Positions 12,201 through 22,540 are shown, counted from the first letter of the stretch. The stretch is DNA of 40,443 bases from Phoronis australis (GCA_002633005.1 NMRA01000228.1:561272-601714); one strand, 5' to 3'. The notes: generated by a model from the sequence alone, not told the origin. Made by a program: numbers and translations.

Positions 12201-15200
12201 CAACGCATGTTCATAAAATTTGGCGTATAGGCATCTATTAGTGAGTTGAGGCTATCCTCCCATCTTCCGATGGATTGGAGGTATTTTGATCCACCTAGTG
12301 GCCATTTTTGCTGTTTTTTGGCGTCAGCTCCTCTATCAACCAAACTGCTCTGAGGATAATTGTGAAAATTAGCAGGTATTTTCTTACTATGAAGAAGACG
12401 GCTGACAATAAGTTTCCGACTACGTCAACTACTGTGGCGCCTCCTAGTGGCAGGTTTGTTTTTTGCACCCATGCCTATATTTCCTAAACACTATGCAGGA
12501 TCATTACTAAATTTAGCAAGTGTATTTAATGAAGTTGTAAACGGACAACAAAGACTTATGTATGGATCTGACTACCAGTGTCCCCCCTTGTGCCAATTTA
12601 GTTTGTTACGTTTACCTCATATCTTCAAAGGTCCTTGATGGATTTTCATAAAATTTGGTTTATATGCATCTATTGGTGAGATGACGCTATCCTTTGTTTT
12701 GAATGGATTTGAGGTACTTTGCACCACCTAGTGGCCATTTTTGCTGTTTTCAAATTTTTTGACATCCATCACTGCATCCGTCTGGCATCTGCTGCTGACT
12801 ACTGTGGTGCCTCCTAGTGGCACTTTTTGTGTGTGGCTGTATCTTCTCTCTTTGTTAAATTTGGCCAGTTTATTTCCGTGACATGTTAGAATATGTCTGA
12901 TTACTGTTGTGCCCCCTAGTGGCAATTTCATTTTTTTCTGTTTTTCTTTGTTTCTCTGAAATTTCTTGACAGATTTTTATGAAATTTGGTAATAGCTTTC
13001 TATTAAAGAAGCGATGGCATGTTCCGTTTTCGAATGGATTGGATGTTTTTGCCCCATCTAGTGGCCATTTTTATGCACCACATATTTATATGTGGACGCA
13101 TTACGCCGTTGTCTCCGTCCGTCCGTTCGGCGTCCGCTGCTCTATCTCCAAAACGCCTTGACGTATGTTCATGAAATTTTGCACGTGTTCCTTCCGTGGA
13201 TGGTGTGCCCCCTTGTGGCAATTTTATTTTTTTACATTTACCTCTGTATCTTCAAAAGTCCTGAACGGATTTTCGCAAAATTTGGCACCTATTAGTGAGG
13301 TGATTGTCCTGCTGTTTTCGGATGGATTCAACGTAGTTTGCACCACCTAGTGGACATTTTTACTGTTTTCGAGTCTGTTTTGTTGTGTTCACCCCTCTAT
13401 TAACCAAACCGCTCAAAGGATGATTGTGAAAATTGGCACGTATGTTCTTACTATGAAGTGAACAGCTGACGATGATTTCAAATACTGTGGCGCCTCCTAG
13501 TGGCAGTTTTGTTTTTTATGCGCCTATGGCTGCATCTCCTAAACTGTTTGAAGGATCTTTACTAAATTTAGTACGTAGGTCTGACAACAGTTGTGCCACC
13601 TAGTGGCAATTTTATCTTTTTACGTTTACTCGTGTATGTTCAAATGTCCTCAACTTATTTTCATAAAATTTGGCATACAGGCATTTTTTAATGAGGTGAC
13701 GCTATCCCTCCCGTTTTCAGATGGATTCGACCTAGTTTGTGCCACCTATTGGCCATTTTTATTGTTTTCGTCCACTCCTCTGTCAACCAAACCGCTTTCA
13801 GGATAATTGTGAAAATTGGCATGTATGTCTTTACTAGGAAGTGGACAACTGACGGTGATCTTCTAACGAGTTTGACTATTGTGGCGCCTCCTAGTGGTAG
13901 TTTTGTTTTTTTTCCGCTCATAGCTATATCTCCTAAACCGTTTGCATGATCTTTACTTAATTGAGCAAGTGTATTTTTTTTATGTTGACAATGGACGGCA
14001 ACGACTTTCGGACCGATCTGAATACTGGTGTGCCCCCTAATGGCAATTTTAGTTTTTTTAGGTTTGCCAGTCTTTATCTTCAAAGGTCCTCAATAGATTT
14101 TCATAAAATTTTGAATATAGTCATCTATTGGTGAGATGACGCTATCATCCTGTTTTTGGATGGAATCTAGGTATTTTGCACCACCTAGTGGCCATTTTTG
14201 CTGTTTTCAAATCTTTTCATCCACCCCTCGATCAATCAAATCATTCTAGGGATGGTTTTGAAAATTGGCGTATATGTTTTCAGTGTGAAGAGAACATTTG
14301 ATGATGGTGACTGGCTACTGTAGCGCCTCCTAGTGGTAGTTTTGTTTTGTTTTTCGCCCATAGTTGTGTATCCAAAACCCACTGCAGATCTTTATTAAAT
14401 TTCGTAAGTGAATTTATATGAAGATAACAGACGACTTTCAGGCGGATCGTATGGACACTATGCCCGCAAGTGGCAATTTCATTTTGTTCTGTTCTCCTTT
14501 ATTTCTCTAAGTTCCTTGACGGACTTTTATGAAATATGGCATGTTCCCGTTTTTGGATGGATTGTACATTTTTGTGCCATCTAGTGGCCTTTTTTATGAT
14601 ACAAATAAATAACCCTAAAAGCACACCATTTGCAATGCATTCATGGGTGCATTTCAACGCTCCGCGTTGCTCTTGTTATGATACAAATAAGTAACCCGAG
14701 AAGCACCCCATTTGGGGTGCATTCAACGCTCCACGTTGCTCTTGTTGTATATTTATCAAAACCCCTAGAAGTCTTCCATTTGTGGTGCAGCCATGGGTGC
14801 AATTTAACGCACCACGGTGCTCTTGTAGCGAGATGTTAACCTTTTCACTGGTGAATTTTATTGAAACTTCCAATTAGCACCCTCATATCCATGATCTCCA
14901 TGATAGCAAGTAGCAGCATATGTTAATATAAACAACAAGAGATTTAAACCGGCTTGACATGTTTCGGTGTTTTATTTCCATGAGTACTATGTCGCAAACC
15001 ATAACTGTCTGGCAAATCTATTCCTATCAAACAATGAACACTATTGAAATCTCGATTTACAACTTGTTCGTGGGCATCCTCCCCAAAGAACTGATGAATA
15101 CCTAACCAACACGAGGTTACGTCGATACCTTCGTCCAAAAGGCTTCATGGTAAAAATGGCAGGATGCACCAAACATCTGGAAACTGTCACAAAAATCCTT

Positions 15201-17881
15201 CAAGATGCTAAATATATCAGAAATTTTGTCACAATATGGCTTGGCCTCCAAAACTCGTACCTTTCTGTACCACACATCCTGATCCAATTTGCCTTAGAAA
15301 AAATACCAGAAGGGTGACTGCAATGAAAGTTACATGCAGGTGAACTGACTGGCTTCACCGTGGAATGTGAGTAACTCCTCAGCAAAAGGTACCCGCTCAT
15401 CCAAAACCTTTACGGCAAACAGATGGCGCTTCTCATAAATCACGTGTCATTTTATCGCTCAAATAAGACTGTCTGCCAGAGAATCTTAACCAAGCACCTT
15501 GACCTACATTCTGCTGGCTGACTGTAGCCACAGGTCACAAGAGTTCCCAAACCAGACAGTGTATGTCCTGATGAGTGGCGAATTTGTGTGGAAAAGAAAT
15601 CTTTGTGTCCGACTTTCCATGTTTAAAACCCCCATTTGTAATAACTATTTATAACATATAATTAACACGAAAGTGTTAATAATCTACGCTGTTGTGGTTG
15701 CTCGGCCTAAACGCTGGGGTAAAATATATATTCAATGAACGCGACCATGGTGAGGCTACTAAACCGGGCCCGGCCACTTTTCCGCCCTGCGAGATTTTCA
15801 TTGGCAAATCAACAACCATAATTTTAATTAGGTTTAAATATAACCACTATATTTTTTAAATTATGCTTGAATTATACATGGTGATATGCATGTTAGGTTT
15901 TATTCTCTTGCGATATTTTCTTTTTCGTTCAGTGTCTCGTTAGCCAACAACACTGAGCCCAGCAGACCGGACTGGCCGTGGCACGGCACGGCAGCTGATG
16001 GTTCACCAAGTAGAAACGTCTGTAATAGTTTATGTTCTATCAACACTAAGGCAAAAGAGAGTGGTTTCAACTTATATAGTATCTATTTAACGAACTATGA
16101 ACATATGTTGGTGGCCATGATTAATAACAGCTGACTGTATAAACAAAGAGTGAAGCACTGAGCTCATCATGTCACGTCACAACGGCAATGTGACGTCAGC
16201 AGCTGTAGAATGTAGGTCACGAGTTGCTTTACTTACATGTAACTGTCATCCATTAACTAGTCTCCTACCTTTGGCAACAGATTTGAAATTGTGTAGAAAA
16301 CCAACATGAGTGTGTCTGCCTTGCCGTCTCCGCAACTGTTTCATGTCTCAATGGAACATTCAAATAACATCACCAAGTGTTAATAGCTGAAGCGTTCAGC
16401 ATCCAGCTAAGTGTAACAAACACTCTCCACCAAGTCAAAATGGTGCAGTTCAAGACTGTCAATGTTGCTGCCCATCATAATCCAGATAAAGAATAGCATC
16501 AATCTATCTTCCCACCTTAGGATGTGGAAACTGCAAAACGTCCACACATCACTGTACTCTGAAACATATTATGAAGCTCACTGTACCAACAAAACAAAAC
16601 TTTTCAAACACCAACATCTGGGATAATACTAATATGAAGATCTAGTTGCTGAATGCACAAACAGTGAAAATCGGCAGTTTCGGTTTCTACAACAACTCTG
16701 CATTGTGTGAGTTATTACATGTGGCTAAACAAGAACAATAAAATCTTTCACAGACGCACGCATACACACTGCAAGGGTGTCGGAATGAGGAAAGGACAGT
16801 TATGTTTCTTAAAATCGTTTTAGCTCGGCAAAATCTGGTTCCAAGTCTAGAGACCTCAGATACTCCAAGAAGATGTACGACACATGCGCGCACCCAGTCT
16901 AAAAAAATGGGGGGCTTTAATTTTTGAGAATGTGGACCTAAGATTCACGGGGTACGTTCAGAGCATTGAATTGTGCAGTCGCCGAATTTTGGTAGTCTGT
17001 GCCTTTTAAGTGGACTTTTGTCTCTTTTTCTACCTATGGAATTTTTGTTTCTCTGAGGTGGACCTTTTTTCCCACTTTGCCAACCCCCCCGCCCTGCGTA
17101 CGCGCATGCGTCAACCATTCAAACATAAAGCCATCTGAAGACAGCCTCACATGGTTACTCAATCTGCAATACAAGTACCATTCAACAACATAACCTCAAA
17201 GATATGCATTTAGTGAACCTGTCAAAGGAAAAGTGCTAACAAATATTGAAACGAATCCTATCTTGTCTGATGAACTGTTGAACACATCATATAGAATCAT
17301 TCGTCAGCTGATTTCATCATCATCATTATTATATTGTTATTATTGTTATTATTATTATTATTATATTCCTTTAGATCTTATAATCTTGGTTATTCACAGG
17401 CATTTGACGGGGCAATTGCAGAGATTGACTCACTGAAAGAAGACACCTACAAGGACTCAACTTTGATTATGCAGCTGCTGAGAGATAATTTAACTGTAAG
17501 TTTATGTTGAACTTTTAGAGCAGAAAGTACTTCAGCATAGAGGAGGAGGTCTGTAAGCCCTGGCTCCCTCCTGGCTTTCTGAATTGCACATGCTTTTTCA
17601 GGTTGGGTTGTTCTCTCACTAGCGCCACCTGGTGAATTCCGATTCGCAACTGCTAAAAGTCGGTAGGAGTTTTGTCCATTTAAATTGTGGAATATAAGGC
17701 ACTTATCTGGGACTTGTACTTGCTACGTATTATTTAGCACATTGGAAGTTTGAAGAGGACGTAATTCCAATCAGAATCAGTAAAGTTCAACAGACTGTTG
17801 GAGGTAATTATCGCATTTGCTTTTTGCTTACAGTTGTGGACCAGTGAAGTAGGTGATGGTGGGGATGAAGAGCAACAATGA
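6165..17881 (+). CDS. 14-3-3 protein, C-terminal half (four spliced exons, 5' partial)
   Basis: Joined exons 6165-6285, 8483-8640, 17400-17495 and 17834-17881 give 423 nt: 140 codons plus a TGA stop. Every junction keeps frame (intron phases 1, 0, 0) and every intron is GT-AG. The product matches the 14-3-3 family from the middle of the fold to the C terminus. 14-3-3 proteins are dimeric cytosolic adaptors that bind phosphoserine/threonine peptides. Residues matching zeta K120, R127, Y128, N173 and N224 of the phosphopeptide groove are present, as are the family blocks [11 protein letters not shown] and [15 protein letters not shown]. The acidic tail is short. The N-terminal ~100 residues are not in the window and must lie to the left. 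I cannot assign an isoform; the sequence looks slightly nearer zeta-type than epsilon-type. Introns are 2197, 8759 and 338 bp, the first two loaded with repeats. Confidence 0.93.
6360..7400 (+). repeat. Degenerate CTAGTGGC-family repeats in 14-3-3 intron
   Basis: Decayed family phrases recur here: CCCCCTAGTGCCCAT near 6519, GCCTCTTAGTG near 6790, and GCCATATAGTGGTCATTT near 7271, followed by a tail-like GTGCTGTTGTGGGCGCA. No coding content is evident; the short open frames lack homology. Confidence 0.5.
7432..7659 (+). mobile_element. hAT-like MITE (CAGGGCTTGGAAT terminal repeats), copy 1
   Basis: The left end CAGGGCTTGGAATT and right end GGTCATCCCAGGCCCTG form an imperfect terminal inverted repeat starting CAGGG, typical of hAT elements. 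The inside is pyrimidine-rich, then contains TTTTGACTATAATCATGC. The same element occurs at 38126-38379. No clear 8 bp target duplication was found for this copy. Confidence 0.5.
8041..8113 (+). ncRNA. tRNA-like sequence (tRNA relic or SINE head)
   Basis: A cloverleaf can be drawn: acceptor GTCCCGA/TCGGGAC (7 bp) with discriminator A, D-stem GCTC/GAGC and the exact A-box TGGCTCAGTGG. The anticodon stem TCTGC/GCAGT has one mismatch, and the T-stem has one mismatch. The implied anticodon is GGT (8074-8076). Position 33 is C instead of T, and the T-loop starts TTT instead of TTC. This looks like a degraded tRNA-derived element rather than a working tRNA gene. No SINE body was recognised downstream. 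Confidence 0.55.
8483..8640 (+). CDS. 14-3-3 exon with the [11 protein letters not shown] helix
   Basis: The acceptor TATACCTTTTAG ends at 8482 and the donor GTATGA starts at 8641. The first two bases complete the codon left by the previous exon (A+TT, Ile), giving [16 protein letters not shown], which aligns with zeta GIVDQSQQAYQEA. The family signature [12 protein letters not shown] follows, then [21 protein letters not shown]. The Asn equivalent to N173 is present. Length is 158 nt, ending in phase 0. No counterpart was found in the downstream duplicate. Confidence 0.95.
8770..9030 (+). repeat. Diverged intronic direct repeat, copy 1
   Basis: Shared phrases link this stretch to 10130-10400 in the same order: CCTAGGTTTTGAGTAA with CCTAGTTTTTGCGTAA, GACGGATATGACT with GACGAATATGACT, and AAAATTTTGACTTAA. 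It is an old duplicated non-coding segment in the large 14-3-3 intron, of unknown family. Confidence 0.5.
9144..9357. mobile_element. 214 bp MITE with TTAA target duplication
   Basis: The left end AGGAGAATGTCACCC (9144-9158) and right end GGGTGGCATTCTCCT (9343-9357) are inverted repeats with one mismatch. TTAA flanks both sides (9140-9143, 9358-9361). A TTAA duplication is typical of piggyBac-type and a few other superfamilies, and there is no transposase. A solo end, GGGTGGCATTCTCC, occurs near 25520. Confidence 0.65.
9362..11084 (+). other. Intronic stretch without genes, with two short direct-repeat pairs
   Basis: No exon was found. The stretch includes copy 2 of the diverged direct repeat (10130-10400). 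A second repeated pair lies at about 10430-10555 and 10590-10725, sharing AGTTAGAATGGAG / ATTAGAATGGAG and CACTAAATAAGGTT. The CTAGTGGC-type array begins after it. Confidence 0.45.
11085..14826 (+). repeat. Long array of CTAGTGGC-box repeats (array 2)
   Basis: This is the same family as array 1, inside the 8.8 kb 14-3-3 intron. Boxes recur about every 150 bp, all in one orientation: 11718-11730 and 12911-12923 (GCCCCCTAGTGGC), near 12292, 12723 and 14187 (CCACCTAGTGGCC), and near 12439 and 13490 (GCGCCTCCTAGTGGCAG). Internal tail units occur at 11395-11474. The array ends with three tandem ~75 bp tail units (about 14590-14826), each finishing in a small hairpin plus TCTTGT. Confidence 0.85.
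14950..15445 (-). pseudogene. Unrecognised coding-like relic, minus strand
   Basis: Three coding-like segments lie in order on the minus strand but in different frames. The first, about 15445-15345, reads [20 protein letters not shown] then [16 protein letters not shown]. The second, about 15293-15133, reads [20 protein letters not shown] then [20 protein letters not shown]. The third, about 15110-14950, reads [20 protein letters not shown] and ends at a stop, with AATAAA nearby. The shifts are not all explained by GT-AG introns, so a decayed gene or transposon ORF is likelier than a live gene. I do not recognise the family. Confidence 0.35.
15446..16882 (+). other. Intronic sequence, nothing recognised
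   Basis: I see no conserved exon, RNA gene or repeat family here. An 82-codon open frame at 15886-16134 with a hydrophobic start has no recognisable similarity and is probably chance. The right end (from about 16850) is homologous to the duplicate at about 25518. Confidence 0.4.
16883..17108 (+). mobile_element. CATGCGCG MITE, copy M1 (226 bp)
   Basis: Ends are CATGCGCGCACCCAG and an inverted CATGCGCGTACGCAG (13/15). The flanking 5 bp are CGACA (16878-16882) and CGTCA (17109-17113), an aged target duplication. The homologous site in the 14-3-3 duplicate (about 25535-25575) has no insertion. The inside carries a GGACTTTTGTC-like core shared by all copies. Confidence 0.8.
17318..17364 (+). repeat. 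ATC/ATT microsatellite before 14-3-3 exon
   Basis: A run of CATCATCATTATTA then TTATTGTTATTATTATTA lies about 35 bp before the 17400 splice acceptor. The duplicate has a similar but diverged run at 25855-25920. Confidence 0.7.
17400..17495 (+). CDS. 14-3-3 exon with the [11 protein letters not shown] helix
   Basis: The exon has 32 codons between TATTCACAG and GTAAGT. It reads [20 protein letters not shown] followed by [12 protein letters not shown], nearly identical to the family consensus. The Asn of RDN corresponds to zeta N224. An ATT/GTT microsatellite sits about 35 bp upstream of the acceptor. The duplicate keeps the intron before this exon but lacks the exon itself. Confidence 0.95.
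17834..17881 (+). CDS. 14-3-3 terminal coding exon and stop
   Basis: After the acceptor TTTGCTTACAG the frame reads [15 protein letters not shown] and stops at TGA (17879-17881). LWTS is the invariant start of the last 14-3-3 segment; W corresponds to zeta W228. The tail after it is short, acidic and Gln-rich, typical of the variable C terminus that folds over the ligand groove. Confidence 0.94.
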   Translation: MWTSEVGDGGDEEQQ

Positions 17882-18940
17882 TCCTTCTCCAGTCGTCCTG
17901 CATTGAATTAGACATTATAAAACACCATGTAGATGTAGTCTTGTCACTTCTTTCGGCTATTTGGTAGCATGCTGTATGTCAACTAAGCCATATTAGGGCC
18001 TCCATGCCAAATACATTCTTTGCTATTGAATGAGTCAATTTTTCTTATTTTACAAGAAAGAAAGATTTCCCTTCTTTTGTGTTGTCCAATTTCAACGTCA
18101 TCCACGTGTTCACACCTAAGTTTATATCCTGTACTCTTAACCAATTTAGCACCTCATCGAAAAAGGAAATCTGGTGTTGAATTTCTCAAAAAACTTATCC
18201 AAAAAACACAAAACAATCTTTCTACTGCATTTCTATTAGTAATTGCATTGTACAGCTGTCATAAAACATGAGGTAAAGTTTTATTTGTAGCATTGTAGTT
18301 GGCCTTTGCAAATAGAAAAGCGTTGATTTTGGGTACGGTATGATTACGTTTCTTGCAAAGCAACTGAAGACACGTTTCCTATAAAATCCTTCCTTCTGTT
18401 AACTGGATTCAAATGTTGGTGATGGAGTAGTTGCTTGAAACTTTCTTTCATGGTTGACTGTTACAGTAAGCAACCAAAGCAATCCTGTCCTGTCCACTTT
18501 TTATATGTGCTTTATAAAAACATGTGTTAGATTTGGACATTATATTTGTAATATCAATTTAGTCTAGAAAGACCGATTATACAGATTATGACCTTGTTCT
18601 TACAGATGTCTTTACTCAATATCAATCTATAATTTTACTTAATTCTACAAAGGATGTGTGATGTATTGGGTTTAGTTTGAGTGAGACTTAACTATAATGT
18701 AAATGTACTAAAAGTAAAAACTAAGTTGTGTGCTTTCAGTACTGTTTCTAAGTACAGAAATGTACTAACAAACATCATTTGAATATAGTACATTGAAGTA
18801 TCCAGTTGCACCAGGATTTTTGTTTTTATTCACGAAGTCGGGAGGACAGCACCACCTCCTCCCACTAAACAGGAGGCGTCGTACTTACACCCCCCNTGTT
18901 ACTAGAAAATGCCATTGGTCAAAGAAGAGCTTGTAATAAA
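17882..18940 (+). other. Probable 14-3-3 3' UTR with AATAAA
   Basis: No coding signal follows the stop. The sequence is AT-rich up to AATAAA at 18935-18940, the first signal I noted downstream, so the polyadenylation site is a guess. The stretch from about 18590 to 18900 is clearly repeated at about 26150-26440, in the 14-3-3 duplicate, which supports its being part of the same locus. An N at 18896 interrupts a C-run. Confidence 0.5.
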
Positions 18941-20361
18941 GATAAAATGATAGAAAAAATATTACATGTGTGCACGAAACAAATACAAAGAAAGATTTAG
19001 GAAACGCATTTGAGTCCCTATCAGGGCTTGCTTCGGGCAACCGGGCATAGGAACCCTACTAAATTGGCAAGGGTTAATTGAGTGGCTTTTTCCTTCTTTT
19101 GAAATTGATCATCATTTGAATAAATCTCAGCTCTTGGGTCGAGCTTGCTAATGGCTATCCTTAACATGCCCTCCTTATTTGTATATTTTTTCTTTAAAGA
19201 ACACGGAGGTTTTTGTGAAAGCGTTCTGCCATTAATGTAAAGGATGGTGACGCGATGGTGGAACGAGGGTAACCGTGACGCAACGACTGAATCGACTCTT
19301 TTTCAGTTCGTTTAAATGGTAAAGCATTTCAAATTAGAGTATTTGGACAGCATGCCTTTCATCATAAGAGTCCTCGCAGATTGTAAACTAAAAACCAGGC
19401 ACTGTCAAAACATTCACGAGGGGAAGTAGGAAATTTTCAAACTGATCACAATGTGGTTGAAACGATGTCAGATACCTTTCCCAAAGAATTCTAAGAAAAT
19501 CATTTTGACGATGTTATGAGAAAAGCATAAAAAATGAAGATGGGGTTGGTCATTTTCATCATTAAGGTGCTCAAAGAGCATGTTGGCCAATTCTGGACTT
19601 TTCATGTTGCCACTATCTAGTCGGCTTGAGCGTTATTAGGAAGGGACCGTTATAAGCTATGAAACGTTATAAACCAGATTTAATTCATTCAGTGTAACGC
19701 GGTTCGAATGTGTAGGAGTCATTTCAACAGGTCATTTTCACGTCTAAATACGCAATTGCATCATCCTGATCACGCACTGGGGTTGGATTTTTGGTTGGTG
19801 TCTCAATACTCCACTAGTCTCGTTCTTCAACCTCTCACAGTGGCTTCTGTCTAGGTCATGAGCCGATGTAAGTGTGACTGAGCTTTCACGAAATTATATA
19901 CTGTCACCGTCGTAGCCACGAGGGAGGGGCACGCCCGCTGCTTCAGTGCAAAAAGACCTCCTAAGCAGAATCTGATATCATATTGCTTGTCCCTTGTTTA
20001 GAGCTATAAGTACTTCGCACCCTTGAGTGGTGAATGTTGCCTGACGGTAAGTTACCGTCTTTCTAGGACAGCGTGAATGCCTTTCTGTGGATTTCTGGCG
20101 TTGGTCCTCTTCCATCGAGTCTGTTACTTGGAAGTCATAGTCTGCAAGGTCGTGCACCAGTGACGCTGATTTACCATCACTAACATTTGAAGGCCTTTTT
20201 GGATGACCATTGTGTTTTGAGTTTATCTTCGATGAAGCTTGTGACATCTTTGAAAAACCTCCAATCTAAAATTGTGAACCACTTTCTACAGAGGTACTTT
20301 CCACGGAAGAAAAATAAGAAGTATAAAGGTAGACAACCTTAAGGCAACTTACTGTTAAATA
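18941..20361 (+). other. Intergenic stretch, largely featureless
   Basis: Apart from the possible minus-strand exon at 19978-20247, no gene, RNA or repeat was recognised. The first ~150 bp still show weak homology to about 26440-26530, where the 14-3-3 duplication ends. Confidence 0.4.
19978..20247 (-). CDS. Possible minus-strand exon of an unknown gene
   Basis: An 89-codon frame starts ATG at 20247 and reads MSQASSKINSKHNGHPKRPS. It is hydrophilic and Ser/Lys-rich, with an acidic patch (DYDFQVTDSMEEDQ), unlike the repeat-derived frames. A possible donor (AAGACG|GTAACT) lies inside near 20052, so the true coding part could be about 65 residues. No family is recognised and no partner exon was found; chance remains quite possible. 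Confidence 0.22.
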   Translation of the reverse strand: MSQASSKINSKHNGHPKRPSNVSDGKSASLVHDLADYDFQVTDSMEEDQRQKSTERHSRCPRKTVTYRQATFTTQGCEVLIALNKGQAI

Positions 20362-20580
20362 CATGCGCGCACTCAGCCTTCAATACGGGGGCTCGAATTC
20401 CCGACGTTGTAGACCTTTTGCCAACAAAAGGGCGGGCGGACTAAAAAAAATACGCCGGGAGCAACTCCGTGAATTGCGCGTTTGCGCTTATTTAGTGGGC
20501 TTTTGTCCCATTTTCTCGGACTTTGTCTCTCTCGGGGGCGGACCTTTCTGTCCACTTTGCCAAATAGGGGGCTCGAATGA
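20362..20580 (+). mobile_element. CATGCGCG MITE, copy M2 (right end missing)
   Basis: It starts CATGCGCGCACTCAGCC and carries the family core: GGCTTTTGTCCCATTTTCTC, then GGCGGACCTTTCTGTCCAC and TTTGCCAAATAGGGGGCTCG. It then runs into unrelated sequence without the second terminal repeat. Same orientation as M1, opposite to M3 and M4. A further solo end-like fragment (ATGCCCGCACCCAGGGGG) lies near 21729. Confidence 0.7.
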
Positions 20581-22540
20581 GTCTCCCCTCGTAATCTACA
20601 CCACTCTTCCTGGGTTGAGAATGAAGTCAAAAGCGTAATGCACCCATGGACAAGCAAGATAACCAAATTTCAAAGGCATAAACCATGAATCACCTCATTC
20701 CACAGGACAATACAATTCTTAACAAGAAACGTTCTGTTCAAAACCAGCACTGAGGCACCCTGCAACATATGGGAGCGGCATGAGTGAGACATGGTTGGGG
20801 TCTAGCATGTCGGTTGACAGGTTGTCGGAAGTGGTTCTAGGACTGATGAAAAATATCAGAGGCATGGGGCGGTGCGCATAAAGAATGGCCATGTTGTATG
20901 CCTAATTGTCGGGTTTGTTCACTAATTTTGCCGGGAAATCGCTGGTTGTCAAGAGCCGTAGCTCAAGAGTTCCGCTTCATGAACAAAAATGTCATAATTA
21001 AAATGAAGCAATGAAATTTGGCTTGATTTAATAACTGCAACACTATAAAACTCAGCCGAGCAGACAGTCGGAAGTTCAGGAAGCAAACTCTCGCGGCTAG
21101 TCTCGTCGTCGCAAGTTCTAATTAACAATAATAATGGAATACATAGTTCTTGCAACTTCTTGCTTGGCCTGAGTTATTATTACAGGCCGCTCTCACTGAA
21201 AACCGAGCCATATGTAACTCATTGCCCAACAAAAGATGGCAGTTCCGTCATCACGCCTTTTTGTCGTCAAGAGATGACTGTTTTTCAATTTACTGGAATA
21301 ACATTAAATTTTTGATACGTAAGTTACAACCCAAAAAAACTAAAACACAACAACCGCTGTATCATCATCAAAAAGATTTTCATCACTAGCTCCGGCTAAA
21401 TAAATTGATTACCAAACTTCGCGTTTATGATCAAAGTACTGTTACGAACTATTAATATACTACAACAATAAATTTACAAATATGTGTCACTAGTCGAATT
21501 TCAATCACACCAAAACAAATACTTCAAAGCACCGGTAGTCCTTAAAAAGCTGAATGAGTTGAGTCAAGATTATGTAGTCGACGAACACAACATGAGAAAT
21601 GGCGCAACACAGTCCGGAATCGTTAGTAGTCCGGAATCACTAAATAAGACCGTTGACTGTTGTCTGTCTGATTTTCTCTAATATTATAACAAACTTTGAA
21701 TCCCTTACCACGCAATGCATTCAAACTAATGCCCGCACCCAGGGGGGCGGGGGGACGCGGGGTTGCCTTCGCAAGCTGAATTTAATTCATGTTACTTGTA
21801 CCCTTTCAATTACCACCGTAATGCCCTTTTATTTTACCAAAAATATTTTTCTCTGAAAATGAAAGATTGTCAGCCGTACGTAAACAAACCGTGAATTATT
21901 TGTAGCAAATACATTTTGTAAAGTGTTACGATTCACTTACGGATTCTTACGAGCAGTTTTCGAATGGTTACGTGTTGGTGCGTGTGGTTTGCGATCGTTT
22001 GCTTGTTAATTACGGATAAATCAATTCGTAGACGATCGCCAGAAGATTTTTGATTTGTCAAAAAAGTCCCTAGTCTTTCCCGTAACTTTACAAGTGTCAA
22101 GATTTTGGATATTTTATTATATTTTACTCATTTGCAGTGATCGGTCGTTAGTTAACCAATGCATAATAAAACACGTGCTGGCGTCGGCGTGAATAGGGTC
22201 TATGGGGATTTTTCATTGAACGACAGAGTAGTAGTTTACATCGACGATTGCGTCAGTCCGCTTCCTTTACTTCAGCTTCGCACCCCNNAAAAAACAGATA
22301 TCGACATGTGTCTTTCATTTCACTCTATTGATTTAGACTTTTCGACAGGTTTCAGTGGTCCGTGTGTGTTAGTTGTGACCACATTAGCGTCACCATATAG
22401 TAAAGGTTACCTAATCTTGTCGCTTTGAGCTCACCATAGCACCATCTTATCTCTCAAGTGATGGAAAAAACCGGGACCTTAAGCCTAACTTCAGATATCT
22501 TCGAGTTGTTCGTAACTATCGTGTAATTCTAATGACGAAC
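20581..22540 (+). other. Intergenic stretch, nothing recognised
   Basis: No exon, RNA gene or repeat family was identified beyond the MITE-end fragment near 21729-21765. NN at 22287-22288 lies inside an 89-codon open frame (22159-22428) that has no recognisable similarity. Confidence 0.4.

Noticed and set aside
20373-20666. Frames on both strands over the M2 MITE
   Set aside because: The same frames appear in M3 and M4 on opposite strands with stops at different points; they are MITE sequence, not genes.
22159-22428. 89-codon frame containing undetermined bases
   Set aside because: Contains NN, has no recognisable similarity and no splice context; treated as chance.
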